This document shows positions 51,955 to 64,000 of a stretch of DNA of 64,000 bases, in pieces (position 1 is the stretch's first letter; each line of letters begins with the position of its first letter). Origin of the DNA: Brienomyrus brachyistius (lineage: Eukaryota > Chordata > Actinopteri > Osteoglossiformes > Mormyridae); NCBI RefSeq assembly GCF_023856365.1, contig NC_064548.1:23174461-23238460 (forward strand), in the 5' to 3' direction. Made by a program: the position numbers and the translations under genes. Below the pieces are notes generated by a model that worked only from the letters and a program-made list of their open reading frames with translations, did no database searches and had not been told where the DNA came from.

Positions 51955-53700
51955 GGGGGAAAAAAACATCAGTGACTTCAGTTCTGGGGGGGGGGTTGAA
52001 AGAGGCCCATCTAAACACTTATGATTCATACTGTGGCATGTAGTGCTGTGGACACCCTGATGCTGGGAAACCTGCATTCCGAGTCGCTTTCAGTGCCGCC
52101 GGGGAAACCCAGCCAACGACGATGGTGGTGGTGTTGCTTCAGATGGATCTTTTCATAAATGGACTAGTTCTCTGCCGCCAGGGTCGGTAAGAGATGTTAA
52201 GGGAAAGTCTATGTCCTTAAATAAGCCTCTTCAGCGCCCCCTGCCTGTTAGCGAAGTCCCAGGGTTAAAACAAGCAATGTTAAGCCCCCATCCACCCCCA
52301 CCACTGCAGGCAGCATTAGCACAAAAGCAGTTCAGAAGCAGGACAGATTTGTCTACAGATATTTACAGATAATCTCATATTCGCTCAACAGTTTATACAA
52401 TATGGCAAAAACAAAGAAAATGGACCACAAAATCCTTAACTCCGAACAAAACAAATGATCTAGTCAGGTTTTCCATTTAATGCTAATTTAGCAAGGTATT
52501 ACTGTTAATAAATAGTAAGCTGTTCCAATAATATTTATTAGTTAAAATTAATAAAAGTGCTGTAAATAAGCTAAACGAGCAGCTTGGAATCAGGGTCACA
52601 CAGAGGTCACAATGGGGTCAGGGGTCACAATGAAATGCTACCCATATCCTGTTACCTACACCTGTGGCAATCAGTGAACTGTTCCATATCACCCGTCCTC
52701 CACCTGTGCATGTCTGATTTGGACCCTGACAGTCAGTCAACACCTCAGGGAGTCACACTGAATATCGGATCAGAACATTTGTACAGCACTCCGAATGTGC
52801 TAATGTTCTTACCCAGTCTCGCCCCACCTCCTGTGCTCCCCTCGCTATCTCCAACCAGCTTGTAATTCAAGGAGAGCTCTGCCTGCGATCAAGGCCGTTG
52901 ACTCCAAACCTATAGATTTACCGTACTCTCATTTCAAGTGCAAGTTGGGCACTAACAGGTGCCTGAAACCCACGATGTGGAGTTACAGACCTCTGATATG
53001 CACTGTGTATCCCTGTTCAGGTTATCTGCTGAGCTCTCCCAGGCGTCAATGAAAGCAAAACACTTCATTTTTCAAACTGAGCATAAATCGGCCTTCATCC
53101 GATGCGGCAAACTATAGCTAAATATTTCACTAAAAGGCTGCTGCACTGGTTGTATCGAATCGTAACACTTAAATGGCTATAAAGGTCACTACCGCTACAA
53201 TGCATAAAAACCCTTCCTTGCTCGAGGCTTGGAGGTAGACACCGTAAAGACTTCATCAGAACCGTCTGCAAGAAGTTCCCGCTTCTCTTTCCCAGAATCC
53301 AGTCTCTCCTCAAACATCACAAACCATCCCTGCAGTCGCTCTGCCTCCTCATCTTTCCGCTTCTCCTTCATCCTGCTACCCTCTGCCCGACTTCCTCGCA
53401 CCGACGCCGACTTGCACGATTCACATCTACGTTCCTGACCTTCGGAGCTCCGGGGGAACAGCGAGGTGAGGACAGCCGGTCCCCCTTAACACTGGCCATG
53501 CCATTATCCTCCGAACTGCAGCTCTCGCCTTGTTCAGACGGCGAAAGTCTCCAGAGCTTAACTGCTCAAATTAAACCAAAACAATGGATGGATGTTTTTT
53601 CTTTACCACTAATGCACGATGCATGAATTGTTTTCTGGAAAAAGGGGTGAAGCAAATAAGGCAATTTCCCTGCCCCCGCCAACTCGGTTGTGTCTGGACC

Positions 53701-55246
53701 TTAGGATTTGGGGGCAGATGGAGGAAGTAGAGCCTCTGAAGAATGCATGAGGTCTGGATCCTTCAGGCTGCCCCAGGGGGTTATGGGTAGGGTGAGGGTG
53801 GTGGGATCTGAGGGTATGGCTCGGGGCAGCTGTACTGGGCTAGTAACACATGGAGCCCGGCCGCTCATCATAACCGGAAGACTCTGGTTCCGGCGAAGGC
53901 CGTCCAGAAGACTCCCCCTGCTGGTCGCCAGGATGGTAGCGGCGTCCTGATTTCGGTGCCCATCTGACGCTACTGCATCTGCCGGCAGCACCGTGGCGAG
54001 CCCCAGTCGACGGAGCCGCTGCAGAAGCCCCACGCGGGCCCGGCCCGGCTTCAGCCCGTACACATCCTGCAGGAAGAGCTCAGCGGGACGCGATGCCAGG
54101 AAGTTCTCAGAGCCGCTGGCAGCGGGGGGATCAAATGACGGCAGGGTGGGCGACAGGGCAGGCCGTGGCGAGGTGGGGGGCGTGGCCGGTCGCCGGGAGG
54201 GCTTGGGTTCCAGCGGATGGCTCCTGGAGGACACCTGGGCGGAGATGCCCTTCTCCAGCAGCAGCTTGGCCAGGCCACGGGGCCCCGACGGGCGCCGAGG
54301 GGGAAAGGAGTCACCCAGGCTGAGGCGGCAGGGCGTGACGGGCGTGCTGGGCCCCGTGCGGAGGGAGCTGGGCATGTTCTCTAGGGTGGACGCTTGGAGG
54401 CCTCCAAGGGAGCTGGTGGACAGGCAGAGGGGGGGGTGCAGCCAGTCACAAGCCAAATTCACACAAGCCGAACATCCGGGACACGCCTGCGATAAACACC
54501 AAACAGTGGAGTGGCTGGCTGTACCTCGCCGTGACCTGGGTGATGTCACTGGGGTGCAGGATCCGGCAGGTGGTGAAGGTGTAGGTGGAGCAGGTGGAGC
54601 TTAGGCACTTCCCTGGGTTGTGATCTGAAGAGGTACGGCCATCGCATTCAGTGAAAACGGTTAGTCTACAAAGCACAGGTACGGAGGTGTGCGTGTTAGT
54701 CCCAAACTCACCTGAAGAGGGCGCCGAGGTGCTGGGAAGCTTATTTGTGGGATCGAGGGGTGCAGAGGGAGAGCAGGGGCCGGGGTGACCAGGAGGTGCA
54801 GGACGGGGAGGCGAGTCAAGAGGGGAAAGCACTGATTGGACGGGCAAAACCACAGGCCTCTCCTGTCGCTTTCTTGTCTTCTCCTCTGGCGTGGATGCAA
54901 GCTGAACCCGAAAGGTGATCCCGCCTTCCTCTTCCTCATCTTCCTCAACCTTCCTCTTCTCCTGGTCACTACAATGGCCGTCCGACGCGGATGCCTCCCT
55001 TGACTCGTCGTCGTCCTCCTCCGGATCGGTCAGGTGGTACACGGCGTCCTGTGGTAGGGGCCGGAACCCTTTGGTGACCACACCCGGGTGTGGGTCCAAG
55101 ATGGTGGCCAGGTGAGGCTGGGCCAGCTGCTGCCAGTGGTGCAGAGTCAGCGAGCCTGTGGGTCAAGAGTCTCTGTGTTTAGTTTTCAATAACAAACAGG
55201 GAGCTCATGAAAAGCTTGACAGGTTACCATGACGATGCAACTGTTC

Positions 55247-55299
<53 letters not shown>

Positions 55300-58200
55300 A
55301 CATTGAGGCTCACTCAGGAGTAACCCATTGCTGTCTGGGTATTCAAACTCGTCAAAATATTTTTACTGTACACTTTGAAAAATCTTTCACACCAGTCCCT
55401 GATGTTGGCCACACTGTCCGCATCCCGTGATGCTTTGCACGGTACCTTCCATCGGCTTGACGATCTGCAGCTTCTCTGGCAGGAAGGTCTTGTAGCAGCT
55501 GGGGGTGGCAGACATCTCCAGCAGGTTGGGGGCGGAGAGGGTGCTGCGGCTAGGGGAGCCACAGCCGTTGCCCTTGCCCCCCCGGGCACCCACGTTTGGG
55601 GCCGACGGATTCACGTTCTGCTCGGCCTGAAAGAAACGGCGCTCGCACAGGAAGTTCTGCCGTCGCAGAGAGAGGCGGTGCAGCACGGAGGAGAGGTCGT
55701 CCTCGGCGGCAGGGGACCCAGGGGGGGTCCGTCTGGGTCTGCTCCCTGCCACACACAGACACACAATTACTGTTACAAATATTAATTCTGCAAAACATGA
55801 GTGGTGCCTACTGACATAAAGGCTACCGCTTCAACTACAGCCCGATATCCTGGCTTTCAAGCTACTTAAGCTAAATCTAGTTGGTCAAAAATTCTTCGGA
55901 CAAACATTTAAAAAAAAAGTGAAGTGTCCTAAGAGCTGCGGCATTTGCGAATGTGTCTGCGTACAGGCTGGGTGTTCAAGGTCCAAGACAATCCCAAGTG
56001 GTATGACAAAGCAAATGATATGGAAATCTATCGCACATTAACCATGGCCTGACTTTGATAATTAAGTAATAAACCTGGCAGTGAAGTTCCATTTACTGGG
56101 TGTACGAGTTTAACGAACCTAAAATTAGCAGATGGCAGAGCCCAGCCTAGTGGGGGCATCAAACAGTGAGAAAGTGATTTATTTTTGGTGACAACGAAAA
56201 TTTGTCATAGTCACCCTACGGCAAAATGTTTTTTCGACGAATAAAAATGAGACAACAATGTCAGAAAGAAATTAATTTGAAATGAACCAACTAGAAGTAG
56301 CATCTTTAGTTAGTGCTGAATATAGTTGCACATGACTGGACAATGTGGATCCAGCAGCCGTGCGTAAATCACGCAACTCTGACTGTGTCTCTAAACTCTT
56401 TATGCCTGTACTAGAGGGTTGGGTGAATTTTACCATGAGGTTCATATAAAAGCTATTTTAGCATTTCTGCATCCTTAAAGACCTGATGCCAGGAATTAAC
56501 TTTACAGATGTTCATTTGGAAAACTGTAGAGAGGATGGAGCCTCTCTCTGTCCGGCCTACACAGAAAAACAAGCGACATTTTCAAATTGGTAATGAAGTA
56601 TTGACTATGACTAAACCTGTTAGTGTCATTGACTGCACTGTACTGTAGATTTAGATAAATCCTTATTGTCACTTGACACCGAAATCGAAAAAATGCAGTC
56701 GAGTCGATGTGAGGCAAGAGTAACAAAAGAATATATTAAAAATATACACAGGATCAAAAAAGACTAAGACTCAAACTAAATCAAAATATGCTGTCAAAAT
56801 GAACACTGGAGTGTGAGGTGAGTCTCACTTGCTGTCGCCCTCTGCTGGAGGCAGGGTGGAGCGGAAGGGCTGAGCAGTCATGACTACAGAGCTGCGCGAG
56901 GAGCCGGGAATGGGCTGGGAGAGCCGCTGCACTCGGGACGACTCGTTCACGGACCGCACGGTCTGGAAGACACGCTTCTGGGAGCTCCTGTATTGGGTGT
57001 GGGGGGGGGGGGGGGTATGAGCCTTGGTGAAAGTTCCAGGGAAGCTGCACAGTGTTCTGGGGATGTCTCAGACTATAGCAGCACACCCACTCCATCAAAG
57101 CTTTAAGTTTAAGAAGAAATCTAATCTTTTAAGGTCATTTGAAAGCCATCCTCAGGGAGCCAGTTCCCACCTCTGGTCCTGTAGCACACTCTCGTCCTCC
57201 ATGCTCAGCTCCCTGTTCATGGTTCCCTCGATCTCAGCGGCCAGGGAGTCCTGAGGGACAGACCCAAGGACGGCCGTTAGCGGTGCCCGGGGTGTGTGGT
57301 GTGACCCCCCCCCCCCCACCGCGAGTGGACAGGGATCCCTGGACTCACCGCGGGGAAGAGCGTGTAGGGCAGGTGTCTGCGCACTCCCGCTGACTGCGCA
57401 CTCCTGCTGCGCAGCTCCCTCACCTCCTCCTGGGACTCATGCAGCATGCCCACGCACTCTGCGTTCCTGTCCTGCACCTCCTTCAGCTGCGGGACAACAG
57501 GGCAGACAGGAAGGCCGTGAAACCCATCAGGGGGCGCTGGTTAGCCTGGTCTCGGCGATGGCTGAGGGCGGGGCCCGACTCACCTCCGCAGTCAGCTGCC
57601 TTTGGGCGTCTTTGGAGGCCTGCAGGTGGATGCGCAGCTCCTCCTTCTCCAAGGCCAGCTGCGCAGACACAATACTGTCACCGTCGTCATGGCGGCGCCG
57701 TTTACCTGGCTAAGCCGCCATCCAAAGCAGCTCAGCTTGACTCATCTATACAGCCAGATGTATTTTTGCTAGGAGGAAAGCTCTGAAACTTGGGTAGAGC
57801 ATAGGCCTGTCTGTGTGACGTCTGACATCCCTGTGCTTCAGGAACAGGATGAGTGTGAAAGCTGCACATGAAGAGATTCAGGACCTGGGCACGCCTGCAA
57901 CCAGTCATGCACAAGATCACATTCTGCCACACCAGTAGAGTGTGAGGTCACATCCCTTTAGGGACCAGTATGGAGATCACTGGTGTCATTTTTATTTCTT
58001 TACTTTCCAGTTTCACCATCCATCATCTTCTCTCCGACCGGCTATGTCTGCCCTTTCCTTCCGCTGTTTGGCTTCTGCGTCGCTGCCTGCAGAGGGCGCT
58101 GCTCACCTCCTTCACCCTGTGCTGCAGCTCCACAATCTGGGTCAGCAGCTGAGAGATCTCTTCCTGGTGACGCAGGACCTGCTCGTTCTTCTGGGACAGC

Positions 58201-61200
58201 TCGTCCGTCAGCGTCATCATCTGGCTGTTGGACTCGCCTGCCCTCGGGGACACGGGAAACATCATGACCTCCTCCCCCGTTCCAAATGAGCGGCCAGCAC
58301 ACTGGTCCGCTTCGGAAAGTGTCAGCGGGACTCACGGAGCTCCTTGACGCAATCGTTGACCAGCTTCTGTTCCTTCTCCTCGTATGTGATTGTCTCAGAC
58401 TTCAGGAGGCAGGCCTGGGGGGGGGGGGTGAGGACAGTTATTTATGTATGTATATATCCATATGTTTTTTTTTTATTTTAGCATATTAGATTAGTTTTTA
58501 AGTCCTATTCCATTTTATTTTGAATTATAAATTACGTAAAGTTTTTCAGGGCCACAGACACATACGCTTTACTCTGTGCAGATTCAGCAAGCAACAAGAT
58601 TTTTAATGTGTTGCTTCGTGAACAATGTGCCGGTTCACACCATACATGGGGTCTCTCCTCGCGCCTAACGGGCCCTCTTTCCGCTAGAGGGCACAAACCC
58701 CGCCCCCTTCTTACACCAACTACAATGATATCATACTCAGAACTTAAGCGATGCTGCTTGGGCCTTGACATAATTTTTTGTTTAATAAATTAATCAAATG
58801 TTTCGTTTTGTTGATTGAACAGCTCAGTTGGCAGCTCAGCTTGCAGCCTTGAAGCCCAAGAGAGACGGGCCCCTGGGAGACGGGCCCCTGGGAGACGGGC
58901 CCCTGGGAGACGGGCCCCTGGGAGACGGGCCCCTGGGAGACGGGCCCCTGGGAGACGGGCCCCTGGGAGACGTACCTCAGACCGCAGCTCCGTATTCTCT
59001 TCCTCCAGCTCCTGCAGCTTTCTCTGCAGCGCCTCCAGCTGGCTGACAGAGGGTGATACGGCCGGGATGTGGCTGCGACGCAACGGCGTGGAGCAGCTAG
59101 AGTCGCTCTCGCTCTCCTCCGAGGCGCTGGCCACCATACGCAGCAGCTCGTCCTTCTTGCCCAGCTCGTGCTGCAGCTGCTGAATCTGGGGGTGGTGGGA
59201 GCGTTGGGGGTCAGATGTGCTCGTGAGCGCCTTCTGCTGGGCGGAACGTGCCGAACACCCACCCGATCCAGGGCCTGCGCCAGTTGCTCCTCCACAGCCT
59301 CGTTTCGCTCCTGCAGCACATGGTTCCTCTGCAGCAGCGACTGGCCTATGCGAGCGGCCAACTCCAGGTCACGGTCCCTCTGGCAGGGAAACGAAGATGT
59401 ACGGTGAGCCACAGAGCACCAGTCACAGCCTCGCATCTGGGCGCGGCTGGGGAGGTCATCGAAACGTGGAGAAAAGTGCCGGGTGGTACCTCCGCAAGCA
59501 GGTGAGTAACCATGTCGATGTCATTGTAGGTCTTGGTCATCTGCTCCACCCTCTCGCCGCTGAGGACTGGGGAGCGAGAAACAAGGAGACACACTCAGCC
59601 TGGGGTCCAAACCCACCCTGCAAGTCTACAGGCCCAAGCTCAGCACTAAGCTACCCCTCTGACTACAGGCACACTAATGAGAGCACGTCTACACAGGCTC
59701 CCTCTACAGTCCTACAGCGGGATTACAGCAGCTTCTACAGTACCCATCCCCCCCAGAGTGCAGAGGACATGGGGGGGGGGGGGGGGGGAATGAACTGAGA
59801 CGGTGAGAGAACGGCACTGCGGGCGTGTGGATGAGAGCGAGGGGGAAAAAAAGGAGAGGAAGACCAAGCAAAAGGGAAGAGTGCGGAGAGACAACAGGAA
59901 AACAGAAGTTACCTTGAGAGACACTGCGGGAGCCGGGGTGGGAGAAGCTGGAAGGTTCCAGAGTGAGGAAGGCTGGAGTGAAAGAGGAAGGGAGAGAGCG
60001 AGAGGTAGGAAGAAAGAGGGCAGAAGGGAAGAGAGAAGTGCAAGGGAAAGGGCCGTTAATGCTGGGGTCAAGTGATGCTTTACCGCCCAGACCTCAACTG
60101 AACCTTGTGCCAGTGGTCCCTCTCTCACCAAGAGCACCTACGCGAGAAGAGGAACAGGCCCTTAGTCTGTCTGTCCTCCGTGACACGCAGACCCCCCCCC
60201 CCGTCAATCCAGTCACTCACAGCCTACAGCAGACAGTCTGACAGGCAACCAGTATAACTTAATTTAATTTGTTGAAACCCTTAATTCTGCTAATGCTGTT
60301 AGGGCATAAGAATGAGTAGGAATCCATCAAAAAATGGGGCAGATCCATCTGGCATTTATTTAGAAAAACGTCATAAAGTGAGTTTCTGAGTTACCAGAAA
60401 CCCTGAATCATTTTAGTTGCTGAATCAGGAAACACCTTCAAGTAGCTATTTTGTGTGTGTTGTGTTTCTTTCCGGAAAGTTAGGATTTGTTAGTGAGAGA
60501 TACAGGGTGCAGGAGAGTGAGACGAGCATTTAATTCCCACAAATCCAAGTTCATAATGCGGGACTTAACGCACTTAAACTACCATATTGGTAAAAATGAA
60601 TAACAGTGAAATGGAAAGATACAATTTGATATATACACACCCACTAGTCCTATTCAGCATGGGGGGGGGGGGGCTCACCTGCACGCCGCTCACTCACACA
60701 CCCCGCACGTCTACAGGCAATTTGGTGACTCCAATTAGCCTCAGCATGTTTTTGGACTGTGGGGGGAAACCAGAGTACCCGGAGGAAACACCACGACGAC
60801 ATGGGGAGAACATGCTAACTCCACACACGTGACCCAGGCGGAGACTCGAACCCGGGTCCCAGAGGTGTGAGGCAACAGTGCTAACCACTGCACCACCATG
60901 CCGCCCTGACATACCCACACATATAATAAATAAATGATGAATTAAGATATAAAAAATGGGTATGTAAATATGAAGATGCGATAGAATTCTAAAATCCTCC
61001 TTTGCAGCACATTATGAAAAATGTGCGCCCCATCCCACCCCACCCAACGCCACCCACAAGCTTGAAAGGAACAGCTCCTGAACACCAGCAAAGCGGCATT
61101 TCCAGCGTGTTTTGACTGCAAGCCTTCAGGGTTGGCATTCATGTATATCAGAAACCACAGAGACTCCACATCGCCCCCGGTGGCCAAGGTTCTCTCCGGT

Positions 61201-63605
61201 GCAGAGTTGACCAAACACTTTTCACACCATTTTCAGTGCCGTGTGACTCAAGCACGAACAGTACACCAAAATTACCCTCTCTACAGCTTAAATGTCACTT
61301 TAAAATTTATTTCTTACTAGTTATGCTAAATGACACACTCCCAGCCCTCGTCATTTCTCTGGGAGATTTTTTTTGCAGGAAATGACAGGCCCTAAATGTC
61401 ACCACGCTTTTAACAATGAAAGCCATTCAACATTGTCCGATGTCCCCAGTCACTGGAGGTGACCTGTGGTCACAAGGAATTTCTGCTCATCTACAGGGAG
61501 CGGCTCTCAGTACTGCGGTTAATCCAATGCAGACGAGTAAGACACAACAGCAGAATTTATGAGCCACTACACAATTAAACAAGCTGAACGGCATTACAAC
61601 AAACGGATGCGACACGCTATTGTAATACGTTTCTTCTTCCATGAAGGGTAACCAGTCAGTTCTGGCGTTTGAACTGTAACAGTAGTACAGATGGTTACAG
61701 TACGGATGGTTATCTGGCATGAACCAATTAACCAGCGTCTGCGTCCAGGCTCCCCCGGCCCGTCCCCAAACATGAGCTGAGACCTAGGTGTCCCACTACA
61801 CACCCGGCTGCCTGGTATTTATAGGAAGCATAAGTGGGGCAGCATATATGACAGGTCTGTTGCCATGGCGATGGGGGTGGGGTCAACCGGACTCCATGAC
61901 GGTACTTTGCTAGCATTCACGCGGCTCGTAACCACACTCTGAAACACAAACCGCCGCTATTCCTGGAGATGGCTGGTAAACTCCCCCCCCCCCCCCCCCC
62001 CCCTGAGATGGATGCAGGTGCGTTTCCCGCAACGCTGCTCTCAGCGACCTTGCATGGCAGAGATTTACGGACACGCCCGCCTGCGCACACATGCACGCCC
62101 ACCTTGCACGGCGAACCTCTCGTAAAGCTCCTCCCTGCTCTCTGCGTTGGTGCCGAACAGCGGTATGTCCCTCACTAGCCCCCCTGCCACGGCGCTTTGC
62201 ACTCCCTCCACCTCTACGCCCTCCTTCGTCATCTCCCTTGTTTCGTCGCCTTGTTTCAGCCGGTTGGGTTCCCGTGCCTCTGCAGGGCTCACGCATGCGC
62301 ACGCGCACACACACACACGCATGCGCGCATCTCTAAAGTGAGCATGCATACACACATCACTAAAGCAGGAACATGCATATACACACACAGGCATCTATAC
62401 AGCGAGCATGCATACACACAAACACACAAACACACCTAAAACACTCTGCCCAATCAACAAGAATGGTACATTAGGGACAGAGAGAAGGGCATCTAGAGAC
62501 AAAATGGCACATGGTGCCATGCAAGCAAACAGGAAGTCAACCCCAAAATCTACAGACAGGTGGCGCTGTCGCAACACTCTCAGAAATACCCTGAGTGACT
62601 TATGGGACATTCTTGATGAAATCATCAGGTAACAGCAAAATACACACATTTCATTTCAGTCCTGGAACACGGAACTAATTGTACGCAAAGTACTATGGTC
62701 ATGTGAACACATGGTCTTCATGGATACCTCCATTAAATGGAAAAGCACACTCATTCATTGTCATGGCGTGCCGTAAAACCATGTCACACTTCTGAAAACG
62801 GGAACCACAACAGCTGCGTCTCTAACGATGCCCATCATGGCTAATTAGCACACGCCCGCCCAGCGAGTCCCCGCCCATCCGCAGCAGGCAGGGAACTCAC
62901 TCATGTAGCGCAGGGTCTCCTCGGCCAGCAGGGGCGAGAGACCCTCGGGCTCCTCCGGCGAGCAGCCAGCTGACAGCACCCACTCATGGCTGTCATAGAG
63001 GTACAGCGGCGGGCAGCCTGTCCCCAGAGACTCAAACTGGGTGGGGTTCGCTCCGCGTTCGCCACCTGCGGAAACAGATCGACGGCGGGGTCACCGGGAA
63101 GGATGCATGACACAACAGCGCAGTTCATGCGACAGACAGAGGGTTTGCGGGTGGGCGCGTGTCTATGCGTACACTATCGATTTCAGCACAGCAGCCTGTG
63201 TGGCGTTTCACAAGATACCCACAAACGTATGCGGCCATCCTGTGACAAATCTGAGCTCGAAGCCACATGACCAGAGGACATGTCCCATCTGCAGGATGAC
63301 TGGTCATGTGACTCACTGGGTCAAGCACCTTCAAACGCCTCCCATCATCAGGTTGATGTGAGCAATAGAACAATGTAGCCTTTGGTTTGGCGTTGGTCAA
63401 ATCAAAGTGTGATGTGGGGGCTTTTTATTTAACAGGAGGCAGACTGGAGGTGCGTGTGACGTCCCCCTGCCCCTGTGCTCAGACTGGAGGTGCGTGTGAC
63501 GTCCCCCTGTCCCTGTATTCATCCTCCAAAGGCTGCAGAATGTAGACACTCACCCTTGCCAGCACTGGAGTCCTTGTCCAAATTCATGGGCTTCACTTCA
63601 AACAT
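53701..63605 (-). CDS. trak2: Trafficking kinesin-binding protein 2 (TRAK2/Milton)
   Basis: TRAK2 links mitochondria, through Miro, to kinesin-1 and dynein. Fifteen coding exons chain in phase on the minus strand: 63554-63605 (ATG), 62901-63065, 59490-59566, 59263-59379, 58976-59185, 58336-58414, 58107-58237, 57584-57658, 57349-57486, 57171-57250, 56829-56987, 55446-55738, 54712-55155, 54525-54624, 53701-54412 (TAA); about 943 residues (human 914). The HAP1-type coiled coil runs from VEQMTKTYNDIDMVTHLLAE through ITYEEKEQKLVNDCVKEL to AAEIEGTMNRELS; the Milton domain follows (LPEKLQIVKP, YTFTTCRILHPSDITQVT) and the end has LRRNQSLPVMM. DIT rather than DEL in the ILHPSD motif, and the C-terminus, favour TRAK2 over TRAK1, as does the casp8 neighbour. 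At 55738 a NAG choice of acceptor is fixed by phase. The MFEVKP start is the first ATG of its exon; an upstream start cannot be excluded. Confidence 0.92.
55247..55297. repeat. ATA microsatellite in trak2 intron
   Basis: About 17 AAT units between the exons at 55155 and 55446. Confidence 0.95.
58858..58975 (-). repeat. 15-bp minisatellite touching a trak2 splice donor
   Basis: On the coding strand the intron after the exon ending at 58976 starts GTACGTCTCCCAGGGGCCC and the unit TCTCCCAGGGGCCCG repeats about 8 times with almost no variation. As 15 is a multiple of 3, the read-through frame stays open. Confidence 0.95.
59755..60080. repeat. Purine-rich low-complexity stretch in trak2 intron
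   Basis: A run of 18 G at about 59771, then GA-rich sequence (GAGAG, GGAAG). It surrounds the candidate cassette exon at 59913 and gives long but unconvincing frames. Confidence 0.7.
59913..59972 (-). CDS. trak2: Candidate 60-nt cassette exon of trak2
   Basis: Between exons 2 and 3, acceptor TTTCACTCCAG and donor CTCAAG|GTAACTT bound 60 nt whose phases (2 nt in, 1 nt out) match the flanking exons exactly. It would insert 20 residues (FLTLEPSSFSHPGSRSVSQ plus a split codon). The direct junction gives YMILSGERVEQM, the known conserved form, so this would be optional or spurious. Confidence 0.25.
60675..60906 (-). mobile_element. SINE copy 4, tail-truncated
   Basis: Same family as 25816-26173, inverted; head present (CACTGCACCACCATGCCGCCC at right), tail half missing. 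In a trak2 intron. Confidence 0.88.
60907..62100. other. trak2 intron 2, central part
   Basis: AT-rich; a run of 21 C at about 61982. No exon or known repeat recognised. Confidence 0.55.
62103..62183 (-). CDS. trak2: Candidate 81-nt cassette exon of trak2
   Basis: Also between exons 2 and 3: acceptor GCCGTGGCAG and donor GTGCAAG|GTGGGC bound 81 nt in the same 2/1 phase, open throughout (IPLFGTNAESREELYERFAV). The polypyrimidine tract is poor. It could also belong to an alternative first exon, or be chance. Confidence 0.25.
62290..62445. repeat. Degenerate CA-rich repeats in trak2 intron
   Basis: CACGCGCACACACACACACG followed by repeated GCATGCATACACACA motifs at about 55-60-bp spacing. Confidence 0.75.
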
Positions 63606-64000
63606 CCTGTGCCGCCGCCCCCCCCCCCCCCAACACTCACACCTGGATCGGGGTAAATGAAGAGGGGAGCTCCTCAGAGGTATTACATCCTGCCCAGCCC
63701 ATGTGGGGGGGGAGGGGGGCGTGGATCCAAGAAAGACAGAAGCTGAGAGGGGGCTCACATCACCTGGAATACGGAGAGATGTGGCGTGAGACAGGATGAG
63801 ACGATCACACGTCATGGTGTTTAAGGGGAAGCACCCAGCCCTAACAGCCTGACCACGTTACACCTCCTCTGTTACCCGAATACCAGCCGTCATCTCTGCT
63901 AGACGGTGGGAACGTCAGGAGAACCGAGAGACAAAAACGTCCGCCTTCCTTTCCTGACCCCAGTGTGTTTGTACTTCATGCATGTGCCATCACTGCATTG
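63606..64000 (-). other. Upstream part of trak2 (5' UTR/intron)
   Basis: The exon carrying the trak2 ATG has an acceptor-like GGCGGCACAG one base before the ATG at 63606, preceded by a C-run, so further 5' exons probably lie to the right of the window. A 30-bp tandem pair (AGACTGGAGGTGCGTGTGAC) lies just left of the exon at 63440-63510. Confidence 0.5.

Noticed and set aside
53993..54604. 203-codon plus-strand frame over the trak2 last exon
   Set aside because: Antisense shadow of GC-rich trak2 coding sequence.
58640..58770. Weak resemblance to a 5S rRNA internal region (AACTTAAGCGATGCTGCTTGGG)
   Set aside because: Only a short stretch can be matched and the promoter boxes are not recognisable; at best a remnant of a 5S-derived SINE.
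59712..60137. 141-codon minus-strand frame with leucine- and serine-rich sequence
   Set aside because: Low-complexity translation of a purine/pyrimidine-biased intron stretch; only the 60-nt phase-matched piece within it merits a note.

Overview
The window is nuclear DNA from a ray-finned fish, most likely a teleost. The genes have many short exons with GT-AG introns. Intergenic and intronic DNA is full of teleost-type repeats: tRNA-derived SINEs ending in ATGG repeats, a Tc1 remnant, MITEs, non-LTR LINE fragments, a solo LTR, and long CA/GT, GATA and TGTC microsatellites. The gene set is a vertebrate one. I cannot name the species. All gene calls come from my own reading of reading frames, splice sites, phases and remembered family features; no database search was run.

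Layout. (1) 1-21540, plus strand: the 3' two thirds of adam23, 23 exons from the prodomain to the cytoplasmic tail; the 5' exons lie left of the window. (2) 21541-28070: intergenic and repeat-rich. (3) 28070-29257, plus: fam237a, a small secreted peptide precursor with a conserved amidation site. (4) 29643-35617, minus: dytn (dystrotelin), 13 exons. (5) 36082-42445, plus: a caspase-8-like gene with an N-terminal CARD, head to head with dytn. (6) 43695-49495, minus: casp8 with two DEDs, tail to tail with the CARD-caspase. (7) 49388-50875: a large inverted duplication around the casp8 start. (8) 53701-63605, minus: trak2, 15 coding exons, which may continue as 5' UTR past the right edge.

Adam23-fam237a-dytn and casp8-trak2 are both blocks known from human 2q33, where they lie megabases apart; here they touch. 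The two caspases are the functionally related pair, initiator-type proteases of cell death and inflammation with different adaptor domains (CARD versus DED). Adam23, fam237a and trak2 are mainly neuronal genes in vertebrates; dytn is a dystrophin relative.

I see no unknown multi-gene system. The observations most worth checking are the near-perfect palindrome that copies the casp8 promoter and first exon, a minisatellite that has multiplied an adam23 5' splice site 12-13 times, an in-frame upstream exon for the CARD-caspase, and a palindromic MITE family with 7-bp target duplications.
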